A DNA stretch of 64,000 nt. Origin: Marinobacter daqiaonensis. GTDB taxonomy: Bacteria; Pseudomonadota; Gammaproteobacteria; Pseudomonadales; Oleiphilaceae. Shown in pieces: positions 45,057 through 55,426 of the stretch (position 1 is its first letter; each line of letters starts with the position of its first letter). A model generated the notes under the pieces. The model saw nothing but the letters and a program-made list of their open reading frames with translations, was not told the origin of the DNA and made no database searches. The stretch lies in assembly GCF_900115285.1 (NCBI RefSeq), contig NZ_FOYW01000002.1, forward strand, positions 1 to 64,000, in the 5' to 3' direction. Position numbers and translations under genes: made by a program.

Positions 45057-45888
45057 CCAGTTGCTGCTTCGAAGTCGCTTTGTACCGTCTGACCCGCCCC
45101 GGCGGCGAGGCGCGACATCGGCATCGGCGGAGCAGGGGCTGTTCGGAATGCTGGGTCAGCTCCTGGGCGCCGTGCCCTGGGGCAAGATTGGTCTGGGTGC
45201 ATCGGTGCTGCTGGTGACCGCATTGATACCCTGGGGCACAGGTGAGTTACTGGCCGCCATGGACCGGCAGTTCATGAGGGTCGAGGTCGCCGGGACCCTG
45301 GTGGGGGAAAACCGCAACAGCCTGGAACGGAACGCGAGCCAATGGCTGGGCAAGAGTTTCTTTACCACGGACCTGGCGGACATCAAGACCTCACTGGAGG
45401 CGCGTCCCTGGGTGGACAGCGCCGCGGTACGGCGAGAGTGGCCGGATCGGCTGGTGGTTGAAATACGGGAACACAGACCTCTGGCGTACTGGAACGACGG
45501 CCAGGTAATCAGCCGCACAGGAGAGGTTTTCCAACCGTCGAATCCGGAAGCGGCGGGCGCTCTTCCAAGGTTGCGGGGGCCTGAGGGCCGGGTGCGTGAA
45601 GTGATCGACAAGGGACGCCTCATGGCCAATGCCCTTGAAGAGCGGGGTATGGGCTTTGCCGGCATCGCCCTTGAGGAACGGGGGGCCTGGACCCTGACCC
45701 TGACTAACGGTATCGAGGTTGCTCTCGGCCGTGACCAGGTGGAAGAACGGTTTGAACGCTTCCTGACCGTGTATGGCGAGCAACTGGCGAGCCGTGCCGA
45801 TCAGGTCGAACGTATTGACGTCCGCTACACCAACGGGGTGGCGGTCCGGTGGAAACCACTGGGCAAGGCGTCCGGGAACAATTCATAG
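45049..45888 (+). CDS. ftsQ: FtsQ, divisome protein
   Basis: The 279-residue protein has a basic cytoplasmic tail, one membrane helix (IGLGASVLLVTALIPWGTG), a POTRA domain (RVEVAGTLVGENRNSLERN through RREWPDRLVVEIREHRPLAYW), and a beta domain. It recruits FtsL and FtsB to the septum. Two adjacent ATG codons (45046, 45049) could start it; GGAG at 45038-45041 is better spaced for the second. It overlaps ddlB by 8 bases. Confidence 0.92.
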   Translation: MLDQLLLRSRFVPSDPPRRRGATSASAEQGLFGMLGQLLGAVPWGKIGLGASVLLVTALIPWGTGELLAAMDRQFMRVEVAGTLVGENRNSLERNASQWLGKSFFTTDLADIKTSLEARPWVDSAAVRREWPDRLVVEIREHRPLAYWNDGQVISRTGEVFQPSNPEAAGALPRLRGPEGRVREVIDKGRLMANALEERGMGFAGIALEERGAWTLTLTNGIEVALGRDQVEERFERFLTVYGEQLASRADQVERIDVRYTNGVAVRWKPLGKASGNNS

Positions 45889-45909
45889 ATCGGCTAATTG
45901 GTGAACTGC

Positions 45910-47145
45910 ATGTCATCGGTTGATACGGAAAACATGATTGTCGGCCTGGATATCGGCACCTCCAAGGTGGTGGCGATCGTCGGCAAGCGCAAACTGGATG
46001 GAACCATCGAGGTGGTCGGCATTGGCTCCCACCCATCCCGCGGACTCAAGCGTGGGGTGGTGGTGAACATCGAGACCACGGTGCAGTCGATCCAGCGGGC
46101 GGTGGAGGAGGCCGAGCTGATGGCGGGATGCCGTATCCACTCGGTCTACGCTGGTATCGCCGGCAGTCACATCAAGAGCCTGAACTCCCATGGCATCGTC
46201 GCCATCCGTGACCGGGAAGTGACCCGGGCCGACATTGACCGGGTAATCGACGCGGCCCAGGCGGTCGCGATTCCCGCCGACCAGAAGATCCTCCACATTC
46301 TGCCCCAGGAATTCGTGATCGATAACCAGGAGGGCATCAAGGAACCCCTGGGGATGTCCGGTGTACGGCTGGAAGCCAAGGTGCACCTGGTGACCTGCGC
46401 GGTGAACGCGGCCCAGAACATCGAGAAGTGCGTGCGCCGCTGCGGCCTTGATGTGGACGACATTATTCTTGAGCAGCTGGCGTCCAGCTACGCAGTGCTG
46501 ACTGAGGACGAGAAGGAGCTTGGTGTCTGCCTGGTTGATATCGGGGGCGGCACAACGGACATCGCGGTCTTCACCGGTGGCGCGATCCGTCATACCTCGG
46601 TGATACCCATCGCCGGCGACCAGGTCACCAACGATATCGCAATGGCCCTGCGGACACCCACCCAGAACGCCGAAGAAATCAAGATCAAGTACGCCTGCGC
46701 CCTGACCCAGCTGGCGGGTGCGGATGAAACCATCAAGGTGCCCAGCGTCGGTGACCGCCCACCACGGAATCTCTCCCGCCAGGCCCTGGCGGAAGTGGTG
46801 GAGCCCCGTTACGAGGAGCTGTTCACTCTGGTGCAGTCAGAACTTCGTCGCAGCGGGTTTGAAGACCTGATCCCTGCCGGTGTCGTGATCACAGGCGGTT
46901 CCTCCACCATGGAAGGGGTGGTGGAACTGGCCGAGGAAATCTTCCACATGCCGGTCAGGCTGGCCTCTCCGCAGGCGGTCTCCGGTATGACGGAAGTGGT
47001 CAACAATCCCATCTACGCCACGGGCGTCGGGTTGCTGATCTATGGCTTCCGCCAGATGGATCTGGGACAGGGGCCCGCTCTCAAGGGGGAGGATGCACCC
47101 TCTTTACTCGAGCGCATGAAAGCCTGGTTTACCGGGCATTTCTGA
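45910..47145 (+). CDS. ftsA: FtsA, actin-like membrane tether of FtsZ
   Basis: The 411-residue actin-fold ATPase anchors FtsZ to the membrane. Visible are MIVGLDIGTSKVVAIVG (phosphate 1), the SHIKSLNSHGIVAIRDREVT 1C-domain region, VCLVDIGGGTTDIAVFTGG (phosphate 2), VITGGSSTMEGVVELAEE, and a C-terminal amphipathic tail around LLERMKAWFTGHF that inserts in the membrane. In-frame TTG and GTG codons lie just upstream, but ATG 45910 gives the usual length. Confidence 0.96.
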   Translation: MSSVDTENMIVGLDIGTSKVVAIVGKRKLDGTIEVVGIGSHPSRGLKRGVVVNIETTVQSIQRAVEEAELMAGCRIHSVYAGIAGSHIKSLNSHGIVAIRDREVTRADIDRVIDAAQAVAIPADQKILHILPQEFVIDNQEGIKEPLGMSGVRLEAKVHLVTCAVNAAQNIEKCVRRCGLDVDDIILEQLASSYAVLTEDEKELGVCLVDIGGGTTDIAVFTGGAIRHTSVIPIAGDQVTNDIAMALRTPTQNAEEIKIKYACALTQLAGADETIKVPSVGDRPPRNLSRQALAEVVEPRYEELFTLVQSELRRSGFEDLIPAGVVITGGSSTMEGVVELAEEIFHMPVRLASPQAVSGMTEVVNNPIYATGVGLLIYGFRQMDLGQGPALKGEDAPSLLERMKAWFTGHF

Positions 47146-47222
47146 AAGAACGCATCACACGAAGGTCTCGAAAAAAACAATCAGTCCGGAAATGGCTGAA
47201 ATCTGCACGAAGGAGAAGGGGA

Positions 47223-48380
47223 ATGTTTGAACTAGTCGATAATGTCCAGCAGAACGCTGTGATCAAGGTTATCGGTGTTGGCGGTGGCGGCGGCAATGCT
47301 GTCCGGCACATGCTCAACAGCGATGTGGAAGGTGTTGAATTCATCTGTGCCAATACCGATGCCCAGGCCCTGCGGGACCTGGACGCAAAGCAGGTGATTC
47401 AGCTTGGTGGCAATATCACCAAAGGTCTGGGTGCCGGTGCAAATCCGGAGATCGGCCGTCAGGCCGCCATGGAGGATCGTGACCGTATCGCCGACGCCAT
47501 CAAGGGCGCGGATATGGTCTTCATTACTGCCGGTATGGGCGGGGGAACCGGTACTGGTGCGGCGCCCATCGTGGCGGAAGTGGCCCGGGAGATGGGCGTT
47601 CTCACCGTTGCGGTGGTTACCAAGCCGTTCCAGTTCGAGGGTGGCAAGCGGATGAGCGTTGCCGAGTCCGGGCTCAAGGATCTGGAAGAAAGCGTTGATT
47701 CCCTGATCACCATTCCCAACGAGAAACTGCTCGCGGTAATGGGCAAGAAGACCAGCCTGCTGGATGCCTTTGCCTCAGCAAACGACGTACTGCTGGGAGC
47801 GGTTCAGGGCATTGCCGACCTGATTACCCGCAACGGCATGATCAACGTCGACTTCGCCGACGTGAAAACCGTTATGTCCGAAATGGGTATGGCGATGATG
47901 GGTACCGCCCGCGCCACAGGGGAGAACCGGGCCAGGGAAGCAGCCGAGGCGGCCATTCGCAGCCCGCTGCTGGAAGACATCAACCTGCAGGGTGCCAAGG
48001 GAATCCTGGTCAATATCACCGCGGGTATGGACCTCAATCTGGGCGAATTCTCCGAGGTTGGCGACATTGTTCGCGAATTTGCCTCCGATTCCGCAACCGT
48101 TGTCGTCGGTACCGTGATCGACCCGGAAATGACCGACGAGCTGAAGGTTACCGTGGTTGCCACTGGTCTCGGCGGAGACCGGGAGAAGCCCACCAAAGTG
48201 GTGGACAACACCCGTACCCTGGATGGCACAACGGATTATAACCAGCTTGACCGTCCGGCGGTGTTGCGTCGGCGAGCGGTGTCCCAGGGCAACGTGGCGG
48301 TGGATCAGCGTCGTGATTCCGAGGAACAGGATGTCGACTATCTCGATATTCCCGCATTCCTGCGTCGTCAGGCGGACTGA
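47223..48380 (+). CDS. ftsZ: FtsZ, tubulin-like cell division GTPase
   Basis: The 385-residue protein polymerises into the Z ring. It has [14 protein letters not shown] at the N terminus, the tubulin signature [16 protein letters not shown], the T7 loop NVDFADVK, a variable linker, and the conserved C-terminal peptide [14 protein letters not shown] that binds FtsA and ZipA. AGGAGA precedes the ATG. It ends the dcw cluster. Confidence 0.98.
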   Translation: MFELVDNVQQNAVIKVIGVGGGGGNAVRHMLNSDVEGVEFICANTDAQALRDLDAKQVIQLGGNITKGLGAGANPEIGRQAAMEDRDRIADAIKGADMVFITAGMGGGTGTGAAPIVAEVAREMGVLTVAVVTKPFQFEGGKRMSVAESGLKDLEESVDSLITIPNEKLLAVMGKKTSLLDAFASANDVLLGAVQGIADLITRNGMINVDFADVKTVMSEMGMAMMGTARATGENRAREAAEAAIRSPLLEDINLQGAKGILVNITAGMDLNLGEFSEVGDIVREFASDSATVVVGTVIDPEMTDELKVTVVATGLGGDREKPTKVVDNTRTLDGTTDYNQLDRPAVLRRRAVSQGNVAVDQRRDSEEQDVDYLDIPAFLRRQAD

Positions 48381-48409
48381 TAATCTGTCTCAACTTTGGT
48401 CGACGGGGA

Positions 48410-48425
48410 GCGGGCCTTGGCCCGC
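48410..48425 (+). terminator. Hairpin downstream of ftsZ
   Basis: GCGGGCC and GGCCCGC pair around TT, 30 bases after the ftsZ stop. No T run follows, so termination is uncertain. The remaining 148 bases before lpxC are AT-richer and contain a second small hairpin (GGGCA with TGCCC, about 48522-48538) but no clear promoter. Confidence 0.45.
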
Positions 48426-48573
48426 CCTGTGACCTGATGCACACAAACGGCGAGACGAATGACGATAAGGTCATAAAGCCGGTGGTTAAATGGTATTCAG
48501 TCTCGTTATTTGATACGCTGCGGGCAACTTTTTGCCCAATGATATCGTTCTTTTGTGACGGATATATGTACCG

Positions 48574-49491
48574 ATGATCAGACAACGGACGCTTAAAAAC
48601 ACCATTCGTGCCACTGGCGTTGGCCTTCATTCCGGGGAAAAGGTTTACCTTACCCTGAGATCCGCGCCGGTGGACACCGGTATCGTTTTTCGACGTACCG
48701 ATCTTGACCCGGTGGTCGAGATTCGCGCCTGTGCGGAAAACGTCGGCGAAACCATGCTTTCGACAACCCTGGTCAAGGACGGCGTCCGCGTTGCAACCGT
48801 GGAGCATCTGCTTTCGGCCATGGCGGGTCTGGGTATCGACAACTGCTTCGTTGAGCTTAGCGCTGCCGAAGTGCCGATCATGGACGGCAGTGCCGGTCCC
48901 TTCGTGTTCCTGCTGCAGTCAGCGGGTATCGCGGAGCAGGAGGCGGCCAAGCGGTTTATTCGTATCAAGCGCGAGGTGACCCTGGAGGAGGGCGACAAGA
49001 AGGCGACCTTCCTGCCGTTCGAGGGCTTCAAGGTCAGCTTCGGCATTGATTTTGATCACCCGGTATTCAAGGGCCGCGCCCAGACCGCAACGGTGGATTT
49101 CTCCAGCACGTCCTTCGTGAAGGAAGTCAGCCGTGCACGCACATTTGGCTTCATGCGTGACATTGAAAAACTGCGCGCCATGAATCTGGCTCTGGGCGGC
49201 AGCGTTGACAATGCCATCGTGGTGGACGACTACAAGATTCTCAACGAGGATGGTCTTCGTTACGACGACGAATTCGTCAAGCACAAAGTGCTGGACGCCA
49301 TCGGAGACCTTTACCTGCTGGGTAACAGCCTCATTGGTGAGTTCCGCGGGATCAAGTCGGGCCATGACCTGAACAACAAATTGCTGCGTAAACTGCGGGC
49401 GGAAGAGGATGCATGGGAAGTGGTTACCTTCGATGACGAAGCCACCGCGCCTATCTCCTACATGAAGCCCGTGCTGGCAGTGCCGGCCTGA
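48574..49491 (+). CDS. lpxC: LpxC, UDP-3-O-acyl-GlcNAc deacetylase
   Basis: The 305-residue zinc enzyme performs the committed step of lipid A synthesis. Zinc ligands appear as the His in [15 protein letters not shown], and the His and Asp of [17 protein letters not shown]. The N terminus [20 protein letters not shown] and the catalytic [13 protein letters not shown] region are standard. It lies directly after the dcw cluster, the usual gammaproteobacterial position. Confidence 0.97.
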   Translation: MIRQRTLKNTIRATGVGLHSGEKVYLTLRSAPVDTGIVFRRTDLDPVVEIRACAENVGETMLSTTLVKDGVRVATVEHLLSAMAGLGIDNCFVELSAAEVPIMDGSAGPFVFLLQSAGIAEQEAAKRFIRIKREVTLEEGDKKATFLPFEGFKVSFGIDFDHPVFKGRAQTATVDFSSTSFVKEVSRARTFGFMRDIEKLRAMNLALGGSVDNAIVVDDYKILNEDGLRYDDEFVKHKVLDAIGDLYLLGNSLIGEFRGIKSGHDLNNKLLRKLRAEEDAWEVVTFDDEATAPISYMKPVLAVPA

Positions 49492-49502
49492 GGCGGGACG
49501 CC

Positions 49503-49958
49503 CTAGTCCGGAGATTTGCCGGCATGACTGGCGAGTTTTTCGAGAACCTCGCGTAGTGCTTTATCCTTCGTGTGCCCGGCCTCCTCTTTGAGGAGCCGGG
49601 CATTTTCTTTACTCAGGGTCATGGGCTTGCTTTTCCGCTCAATGCGGTAGCGGGCGGGCTGAACCCTGATTCTGAACTTCCAGACAAACTGGAAGGTTTC
49701 ATTCCGTCGCAGGGTGGCCATGACTTCCTGCTGCCGGAAACGCAACTGGCTCGCCTGGGTGGCGTTGTCTACCTGTAGTACCAGCTCGCCTTCCCGATAA
49801 CTCACAAAACGGACGTTGCCCGCAAGGTTTTCCGGAAGCGCCTCGAGCACCAGTTTTTCCGTACTGCGATGAAGTGCGGTCCTGGCCATCAGGTCCCGCA
49901 GCCGCTGGCCCTGGTCCCGGTTGTCCGGGGTCAAGGATAGTGCCGGTCGTATTTTCAT
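49503..49958 (-). CDS. dciA: DciA, DUF721 replicative helicase loader
   Basis: The 151-residue protein has the DUF721/DciA pattern: an N-terminal helical part, then LAGNVRFVSYREGELVLQVD and ATQASQLRFRQQEVMATLRR, a KH-like fold that contacts DnaB. The C-terminal tail (residues about 110-151) is charged and likely helical. DciA replaces DnaC in most bacteria. In Pseudomonas it sits in this same place between lpxC and secA. It is convergent with lpxC, 11 bases apart. Confidence 0.85.
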   Translation of the reverse strand: MKIRPALSLTPDNRDQGQRLRDLMARTALHRSTEKLVLEALPENLAGNVRFVSYREGELVLQVDNATQASQLRFRQQEVMATLRRNETFQFVWKFRIRVQPARYRIERKSKPMTLSKENARLLKEEAGHTKDKALREVLEKLASHAGKSPD

Positions 49959-50205
49959 TGTGGCAATCAGAACTCGACGTGTTGGTTAACCTTTGGTTAC
50001 ACTTCCTCACTCCAGTGTTGCCAATCTAAAACGATTTGTACAGAAAGTGCTATCTGCACGGACAACATGTTGAGTCTTTAACAAAACGTAACAGCCAGAC
50101 ACTGAAAAGGACGAAGTCTGTCTCCTTTTAAGCTGGAAGGGCAGTTTACTATCCCTCCAGTGGTCAACAACAGGGATGTTGGTAACACCTGAATGGTTCA
50201 TGATT
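49959..50205. promoter_or_regulatory. dciA / M23 peptidase divergent gap
   Basis: This stretch between divergent genes is AT-richer than its surroundings. I found no confident promoter, hairpin or small gene in it. Confidence 0.3.
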
Positions 50206-51141
50206 ATGAATATCATCCTTGTAGGTCAAAATCACGGTCGCTCGAGGGTACTGTCCCTGAACGCCGGTGGGATTCTGGCGGCAGCTCTCCTGCTCCTGAC
50301 CCTCGTCGCTGCCTGCGGCTGGGCAGGCTATCATTATGCCATGTCCCGGGTGGCGGACCGGCCCGTGGTACCGCAGTTCATCCTGGCCCAGTGGCAGCAG
50401 TCCCTGGAAGAGCAGCAGCGGGCTCTCGACCGGGTGGAGCGGACGTCCAGGGAGCAGGTCGATGCCATGACCCTGCGGCTGGGTGAGATGCAGGGCCGCC
50501 TGTTGCGCCTCGATGCCCTCGGTCAGCGCTTTATCGAGAATGCTGCCGTGGCAAGCGAAGAATTCAACTTTGACGAACCGCCCGCGGTCGGTGGTCCCGA
50601 AGAGGCGCTTGGGGGAGAGTCCTTCAGTACGCCGGAACTCAGTGCCATGATCTCGCAGCTGGATCAGCGTATCAGTGATCGGGAGCAGCAGCTGCGCCTG
50701 CTTGATACTCTCATGTCCAACCGACGTCTGGAAGACGAGCGTTTCGTGGCGGGCAGGCCGATTACCTGGGGTTGGTTGTCGTCACGCTATGGCTACCGCT
50801 CCGATCCGTTTACCGGAAAAAGAACCTGGCACGACGGTGTGGATCTCGCCGGCAAGGACGGCAGTGACATCATTGCAGTGGCCGCCGGTGTGGTGACTTT
50901 CTCGGCTGAGCGCCATGGTTACGGCAACCTTGTTGAGATCGACCATGGTGACGGCCTGGTTACCCGCTACGCCCATGCCAAAGAACTGGTGGTGGCTCAG
51001 GGTGATGTGGTCCAGAAAGGCCAGGTGGTTGCCAAGATGGGCAGCACCGGGCGCTCCACCGGGCCCCACGTCCACTTCGAGGTGTTGCAGAACGGCAAGA
51101 GTAAGGACCCGGTGAAATACATACAGCGGGCGTCACGCTAA
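50206..51141 (+). CDS. M23-family peptidoglycan endopeptidase, membrane anchored
   Basis: The protein (311 residues from ATG 50206) has an N-terminal membrane anchor (GGILAAALLLLTLVAACGWAG) and a periplasmic coiled coil (about 60-110, and again near 150-180). Its C-terminal M23/LytM domain has zinc ligands in WHDGVDLAG and GPHVHFEVL. Both ligand pairs are present, so it should be an active cross-link hydrolase rather than a degenerate EnvC/NlpD type. MNIILVG as start fits homologues in Pseudomonas; ATGs at 50176 and 50200 are alternatives and none has a good ribosome site. It is conserved beside secA. Confidence 0.85.
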   Translation: MNIILVGQNHGRSRVLSLNAGGILAAALLLLTLVAACGWAGYHYAMSRVADRPVVPQFILAQWQQSLEEQQRALDRVERTSREQVDAMTLRLGEMQGRLLRLDALGQRFIENAAVASEEFNFDEPPAVGGPEEALGGESFSTPELSAMISQLDQRISDREQQLRLLDTLMSNRRLEDERFVAGRPITWGWLSSRYGYRSDPFTGKRTWHDGVDLAGKDGSDIIAVAAGVVTFSAERHGYGNLVEIDHGDGLVTRYAHAKELVVAQGDVVQKGQVVAKMGSTGRSTGPHVHFEVLQNGKSKDPVKYIQRASR

Positions 51142-51283
51142 CGCCGGTCCACCTGACCGCAGCCCTGCGGAAGACGCAAAGGCCCCCTGTCAGGGGGTCT
51201 GTTGGGTCCCCCGCTTTTCCCACCCTTGTGATCCAGCCCCGGTTTCCGCACCTTTCCTGTCCCTGTCGATTCCACGCCGCCTT

Positions 51284-51311
51284 TTGTCCTCTTGCAAAAT
51301 AAGGTTAGAAT
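51284..51311 (+). promoter_or_regulatory. Possible secA promoter
   Basis: TTGTCC at 51284-51289, 16 bases, then TAGAAT at 51306-51311, about 38 bases before the secA ATG. The -35 match is weak. A hairpin CCCCCTG/CAGGGGG at 51183-51197 closes the preceding gene. No secM-like arrest peptide is visible in the 207-base leader. Confidence 0.4.
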
Positions 51312-51348
51312 GCCGGCTTCCTCCGTTTAATCAAAGAAGCAGTGGTCT

Positions 51349-54087
51349 ATGTTCACGAAGCTTGCAACCAAGATGTTCGGTAGTAAAAATGTCCGCGAGG
51401 TCAAACGGATGCGCAAGGTGGTATTGCGTATCAACGAGCTTGAGGAAGCGCTCACCGGGCTGTCCGACGATCAGTTGCAGGCCAGGACCGTCGAGTTCCG
51501 GGATCGCCTTGGAAAAGGGGAGACCCTCGACCAGCTGCTGCCGGAAGCCTTCGCCACGGTTCGCGAAGCCAGCCGTCGCGTGATGGGAATGCGCCATTTT
51601 GATGTTCAGCTGATTGGCGCCATGACCCTCCATGAAGGTCATATCGCCGAAATGAAGACCGGTGAGGGTAAAACCCTGGTGGCAACCGCGGCGGTTTATC
51701 TCAATGCCCTGGCCGGTCTGGGCGTTCACGTAGTCACTGTCAACGATTACCTGGCGCGCCGGGACTCGGAGTGGATGGGCAAACTTTACCGGTTCCTGGG
51801 CATGACCGTGGGGGTGGTGGTATCGGGCCAGCCGCCGGAAGAGAAGCGTGCGGCCTACCAGGCCGACATTACCTACGGCACCAACAACGAATTCGGTTTC
51901 GACTATCTGCGCGACAACATGGCGTTCAGCATGAGCGACAAAGTCCAGCGCGGCCTGAACTATGCGATCGTGGATGAGGTGGACTCCATCCTGATCGACG
52001 AGGCACGGACCCCCCTGATCATTTCCGGTGCCGCGGAAGACAGTTCCAAGATGTACCGTGAGATCAATACCCTTATTCCCTCACTGGAGAAGGGCGAGGT
52101 ACCCGAAGAGGGTGAGCCCACGGGTGACTTCACCATTGACGAGAAATCCCGTCAGGTGGAACTCACGGAAGCCGGTCATGAGAAGGTGGAAGAGCTGCTG
52201 CTCAGCCGGGGCCTGCTGAAGGAGGGAGAAAACCTCTATTCCGCCGCGAACCTGAGCCTGCTCCATCACGTTCACTCCGCGCTGCGGGCCCATCATCTGT
52301 TCCATCGTGAGGTGGACTATCTGGTGCAGGATGGGCAGGTGGTGATCGTTGACGAGCATACCGGCCGCACCATGCCGGGCCGGCGCTGGAGCGAGGGCCT
52401 GCACCAGGCCATCGAGGCAAAGGAAGGGGTCGATATCAAGGCGGAGAGCCAGACCCTGGCCTCCACCACCTTCCAGAACTATTTCCGCATGTACGACAAG
52501 CTGGCCGGCATGACCGGCACCGCCGATACCGAGGCTTTCGAGTTCCGCCAGATTTATGGCCTCGACGTGGTGGTGATTCCGCCGAACAAGCCCATCCAGC
52601 GTATCGACTACAACGACCTCATCTATCTCACCCAGGAAGAGAAATTCCACGCCATTATTGATGAGATCAAGGATGTGACCGCCGAGGGCAGGCCGGTACT
52701 GGTGGGTACGGCTTCCGTAGAAGCCTCTGAGGTTCTGTCATCGCTGCTCAAGAAAGCCCGTATCGAGCACAAGATACTTAACGCCAAGCACCACGAGAGC
52801 GAGGCTCATGTCATCGCCCAGGCGGGTCGTCCCGGGGCGGTCACCATTGCCACCAACATGGCGGGTCGTGGTACCGACATCATGCTCGGTGGAAACTGGG
52901 AAACCGAAGTTGCCTCTCTGGAAAATCCCACCCAGGACCAGATCGACAGGATCAAGACCGAGTGGGACGAGCGGCATCAGCAGGTGCTGGCCGCCGGTGG
53001 CCTGCACATCATCGGTACTGAGCGCCACGAATCCCGCCGGATCGACAACCAGCTCCGGGGCCGCGCCGGTCGCCAGGGCGACCCGGGTTCGTCCCGTTTC
53101 TTCCTGTCCCTGGAAGACAACCTCATGCGCATCTTCGCTCCGGACAGGGTGAAGAACATCATGCAGGCCATGGGGATGAAAAAGGGCGAGGCCATCGAGC
53201 ATCGAATGGTGACCAATGCCATCGAAAAGTCCCAGCGCAAGGTGGAAGGCCGCAACTTCGACATGCGCAAGACCCTGTTGGAATACGATGATGTCGCCAA
53301 TGACCAGCGCAGGGTGATATACGACCAGCGTAACGAAGTGATGGCTTCCGAGGATGTCTCCGAAATGATCGACAGCATCCGTGCTGATGTGGTCGAGGAA
53401 GCCATCAGCGAATTCATTCCACCCCAGAGCATGCCGGAGCAGTGGGATGTGCCTGGACTGGAGGCCCACCTGTCCTCGGAGATGGGGATCGATCTGCCGA
53501 TACAGCAATGGCTCGAGGAAGACCACAAGCTCTACGAGGAAAAACTCCGGGAGCGGATACTGGACGAAATCGTCAAGGCCTACCGGTCGAAGGAGGAAGT
53601 GGTCGGCACCGAGTCCATGCGGAAGTTCGAGAAGCAGGTCTTCCTGCAGGTACTGGACACCCTCTGGAAAGAGCACCTGTCCAATATGGATCATCTGCGC
53701 CGTGGCATCCACTTGCGTGGTTATGCCCAGAAGAATCCAAAGCAGGAGTACAAGCGCGAGGCGTTCAACCTTTTTGAGACCATGCTGGAGACCATGAAAC
53801 AGGACATCACCCGGGTGCTGTGTCATGTGAAGGTTCAGAGCCGCGAGGAAATGGAGGAGCTCGAGCGTCAGCGTCAGCAGCAGTTGGAGAAGGAGCTGGC
53901 GGCGGCCCGTATGCGCCATGACCAGACCAGCGCCACCCAACCCCGGGATGAAGAGGCCGAAGCCCAGAGAGCGCAGGGCGCGATACCGGAAACCTTCGTC
54001 CGACAGGAACGAAAGGTGGGCCGGAACGAGCCCTGTCCCTGCGGGTCCGGTAAGAAATACAAGCAGTGCTGCGGTAAGGTTGCCTGA
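51349..54087 (+). CDS. secA: SecA, preprotein translocase ATPase
   Basis: The 912-residue motor drives secreted proteins through SecYEG. It has [20 protein letters not shown] (Walker A), [30 protein letters not shown] (Walker B), [17 protein letters not shown], and a C-terminal zinc motif [14 protein letters not shown] that binds SecB and lipid. Its length is usual for Pseudomonas-type SecA. A terminator follows. Confidence 0.98.
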   Translation: MFTKLATKMFGSKNVREVKRMRKVVLRINELEEALTGLSDDQLQARTVEFRDRLGKGETLDQLLPEAFATVREASRRVMGMRHFDVQLIGAMTLHEGHIAEMKTGEGKTLVATAAVYLNALAGLGVHVVTVNDYLARRDSEWMGKLYRFLGMTVGVVVSGQPPEEKRAAYQADITYGTNNEFGFDYLRDNMAFSMSDKVQRGLNYAIVDEVDSILIDEARTPLIISGAAEDSSKMYREINTLIPSLEKGEVPEEGEPTGDFTIDEKSRQVELTEAGHEKVEELLLSRGLLKEGENLYSAANLSLLHHVHSALRAHHLFHREVDYLVQDGQVVIVDEHTGRTMPGRRWSEGLHQAIEAKEGVDIKAESQTLASTTFQNYFRMYDKLAGMTGTADTEAFEFRQIYGLDVVVIPPNKPIQRIDYNDLIYLTQEEKFHAIIDEIKDVTAEGRPVLVGTASVEASEVLSSLLKKARIEHKILNAKHHESEAHVIAQAGRPGAVTIATNMAGRGTDIMLGGNWETEVASLENPTQDQIDRIKTEWDERHQQVLAAGGLHIIGTERHESRRIDNQLRGRAGRQGDPGSSRFFLSLEDNLMRIFAPDRVKNIMQAMGMKKGEAIEHRMVTNAIEKSQRKVEGRNFDMRKTLLEYDDVANDQRRVIYDQRNEVMASEDVSEMIDSIRADVVEEAISEFIPPQSMPEQWDVPGLEAHLSSEMGIDLPIQQWLEEDHKLYEEKLRERILDEIVKAYRSKEEVVGTESMRKFEKQVFLQVLDTLWKEHLSNMDHLRRGIHLRGYAQKNPKQEYKREAFNLFETMLETMKQDITRVLCHVKVQSREEMEELERQRQQQLEKELAAARMRHDQTSATQPRDEEAEAQRAQGAIPETFVRQERKVGRNEPCPCGSGKKYKQCCGKVA

Positions 54088-54113
54088 TACCACCGCTGCC
54101 CTGGCCGACAGAG

Positions 54114-54149
54114 ACCCGCACCTCCGATTTCCGGGGCTGCGGGTTTTTT
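54114..54149 (+). terminator. secA terminator
   Basis: ACCCGCA (54114-54120) and TGCGGGT (54138-54144) form a stem, followed by a run of six T. Confidence 0.85.
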
Positions 54150-54204
54150 ATTCACAGATACAGACTGACCAGACCGGCGAGGAGCCGGTCAAATGGAGGA
54201 AGCT

Positions 54205-55425
54205 ATGGCGGTAGGTCCCGCAACGTTGCCCGATAATTTTTGCCCGGTGGCCGGAGTCCGGCTGGGTGTCGCCAGCGCCGGCATCAAGAAACCGGGCCGC
54301 AAGGACGTGGTACTCATTGAGCTTTCCCGGGGAAGCCGCGTGGCAGGGATTTTCACCACCAATCAGTTCTGTGCGGCGCCCGTGCATGTTGCCCGCAAGC
54401 ACCTGAGCGAGGGTGAACCCCGCTATCTGCTGATCAATACAGGTAACGCCAACGCCGGGACCGGGGCCCGGGGCATGCAGGACGCCAATGCCTGCTGCGA
54501 AGCACTGGCCAGGGCGGCTGGTGTCCGGGCGGACGCGGTGTTGCCGTTCTCAACCGGGGTGATTGGCGAACCCCTGCCGGTGGGAAAAATCACTGCCGCC
54601 CTGCCGGATGCCATTGCCAACCTTGCCCCGGATAACTGGACTGCGGCGGCGAACGGGATCATGACCACGGATACCCGTCCCAAGGGAGCGTCACGGCGAC
54701 TGGAGATTGACGGCAGGACCGTGACCATTTCCGGCATCAGCAAGGGAGCCGGCATGATCCGCCCCAACATGGCCACCATGCTTGGCTTTATCGCCACCGA
54801 TGCGGCCATTGGGCAGAACGTGTTGCAGAAGCTGGGCTCCGAGCTGGGAGAGAAGTCCTTCAACCGCATTACCATCGACGGCGATACTTCCACCAATGAT
54901 GCCTGCATGCTGATTGCCACCGGCGAAGCAGAAGTGGGGGCCGCAACCGTTGAGAGCGAACATTACCCCGCCCTGCGACAGGCGCTGGAGGAAGTATACC
55001 TGGAGCTGGCCCACGCTATTGTCCGGGATGGGGAGGGAGCCACCAAATTCATCACCATAGAGGTGACCGGAGCCGCCGGTCAGCGGGAGGCGCTGGACGT
55101 GGCCTACACGGTAGCCCATTCACCACTGGTGAAGACCGCTCTGTTCGCTTCCGACCCCAACTGGGGGCGCATTCTGGCAGCCGTGGGCCGCGCCGGAGTC
55201 GAGTCGCTGGATCTGGAGGCCATCGAAATCTATCTGGGTGATGTCTGCCTGGTGCGCAATGGCGGCCGCGCCGATGACTACACCGAGGAGCGGGGTCAGG
55301 CCGTGATGAACAGGGAAGATATCACTATTCGTATCGATCTCAAGCGCGGGCGTATTGAAGAGACGGTCTGGACCTGTGACTTCTCCCACGACTACGTCAC
55401 CATCAACGCTGAGTACCGGAGCTGA
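54205..55425 (+). CDS. argJ: ArgJ, bifunctional ornithine acetyltransferase / N-acetylglutamate synthase
   Basis: The 406-residue enzyme moves the acetyl group from acetylornithine to glutamate in the cyclic arginine pathway. It cleaves itself into two chains at the conserved ATMLG; the nucleophile is Thr191. Other landmarks are [25 protein letters not shown] and the C-terminal TINAEYRS. Whether it also uses acetyl-CoA cannot be read from sequence here. GGAGGA lies 4 bases upstream of ATG 54205. Its stop is 1 base before the GTG of the next gene. Confidence 0.95.
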   Translation: MAVGPATLPDNFCPVAGVRLGVASAGIKKPGRKDVVLIELSRGSRVAGIFTTNQFCAAPVHVARKHLSEGEPRYLLINTGNANAGTGARGMQDANACCEALARAAGVRADAVLPFSTGVIGEPLPVGKITAALPDAIANLAPDNWTAAANGIMTTDTRPKGASRRLEIDGRTVTISGISKGAGMIRPNMATMLGFIATDAAIGQNVLQKLGSELGEKSFNRITIDGDTSTNDACMLIATGEAEVGAATVESEHYPALRQALEEVYLELAHAIVRDGEGATKFITIEVTGAAGQREALDVAYTVAHSPLVKTALFASDPNWGRILAAVGRAGVESLDLEAIEIYLGDVCLVRNGGRADDYTEERGQAVMNREDITIRIDLKRGRIEETVWTCDFSHDYVTINAEYRS

Positions 55426-55426
55426 T

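Noticed and set aside
51142..51348. secM-type arrest peptide before secA
   Set aside because: No open frame with an arrest-like end lies in the leader; the upstream gene is an M23 peptidase.
52738..54093. 451-codon open frame antisense to secA
   Set aside because: Shadow frame; low-complexity Leu/His/Gly composition.
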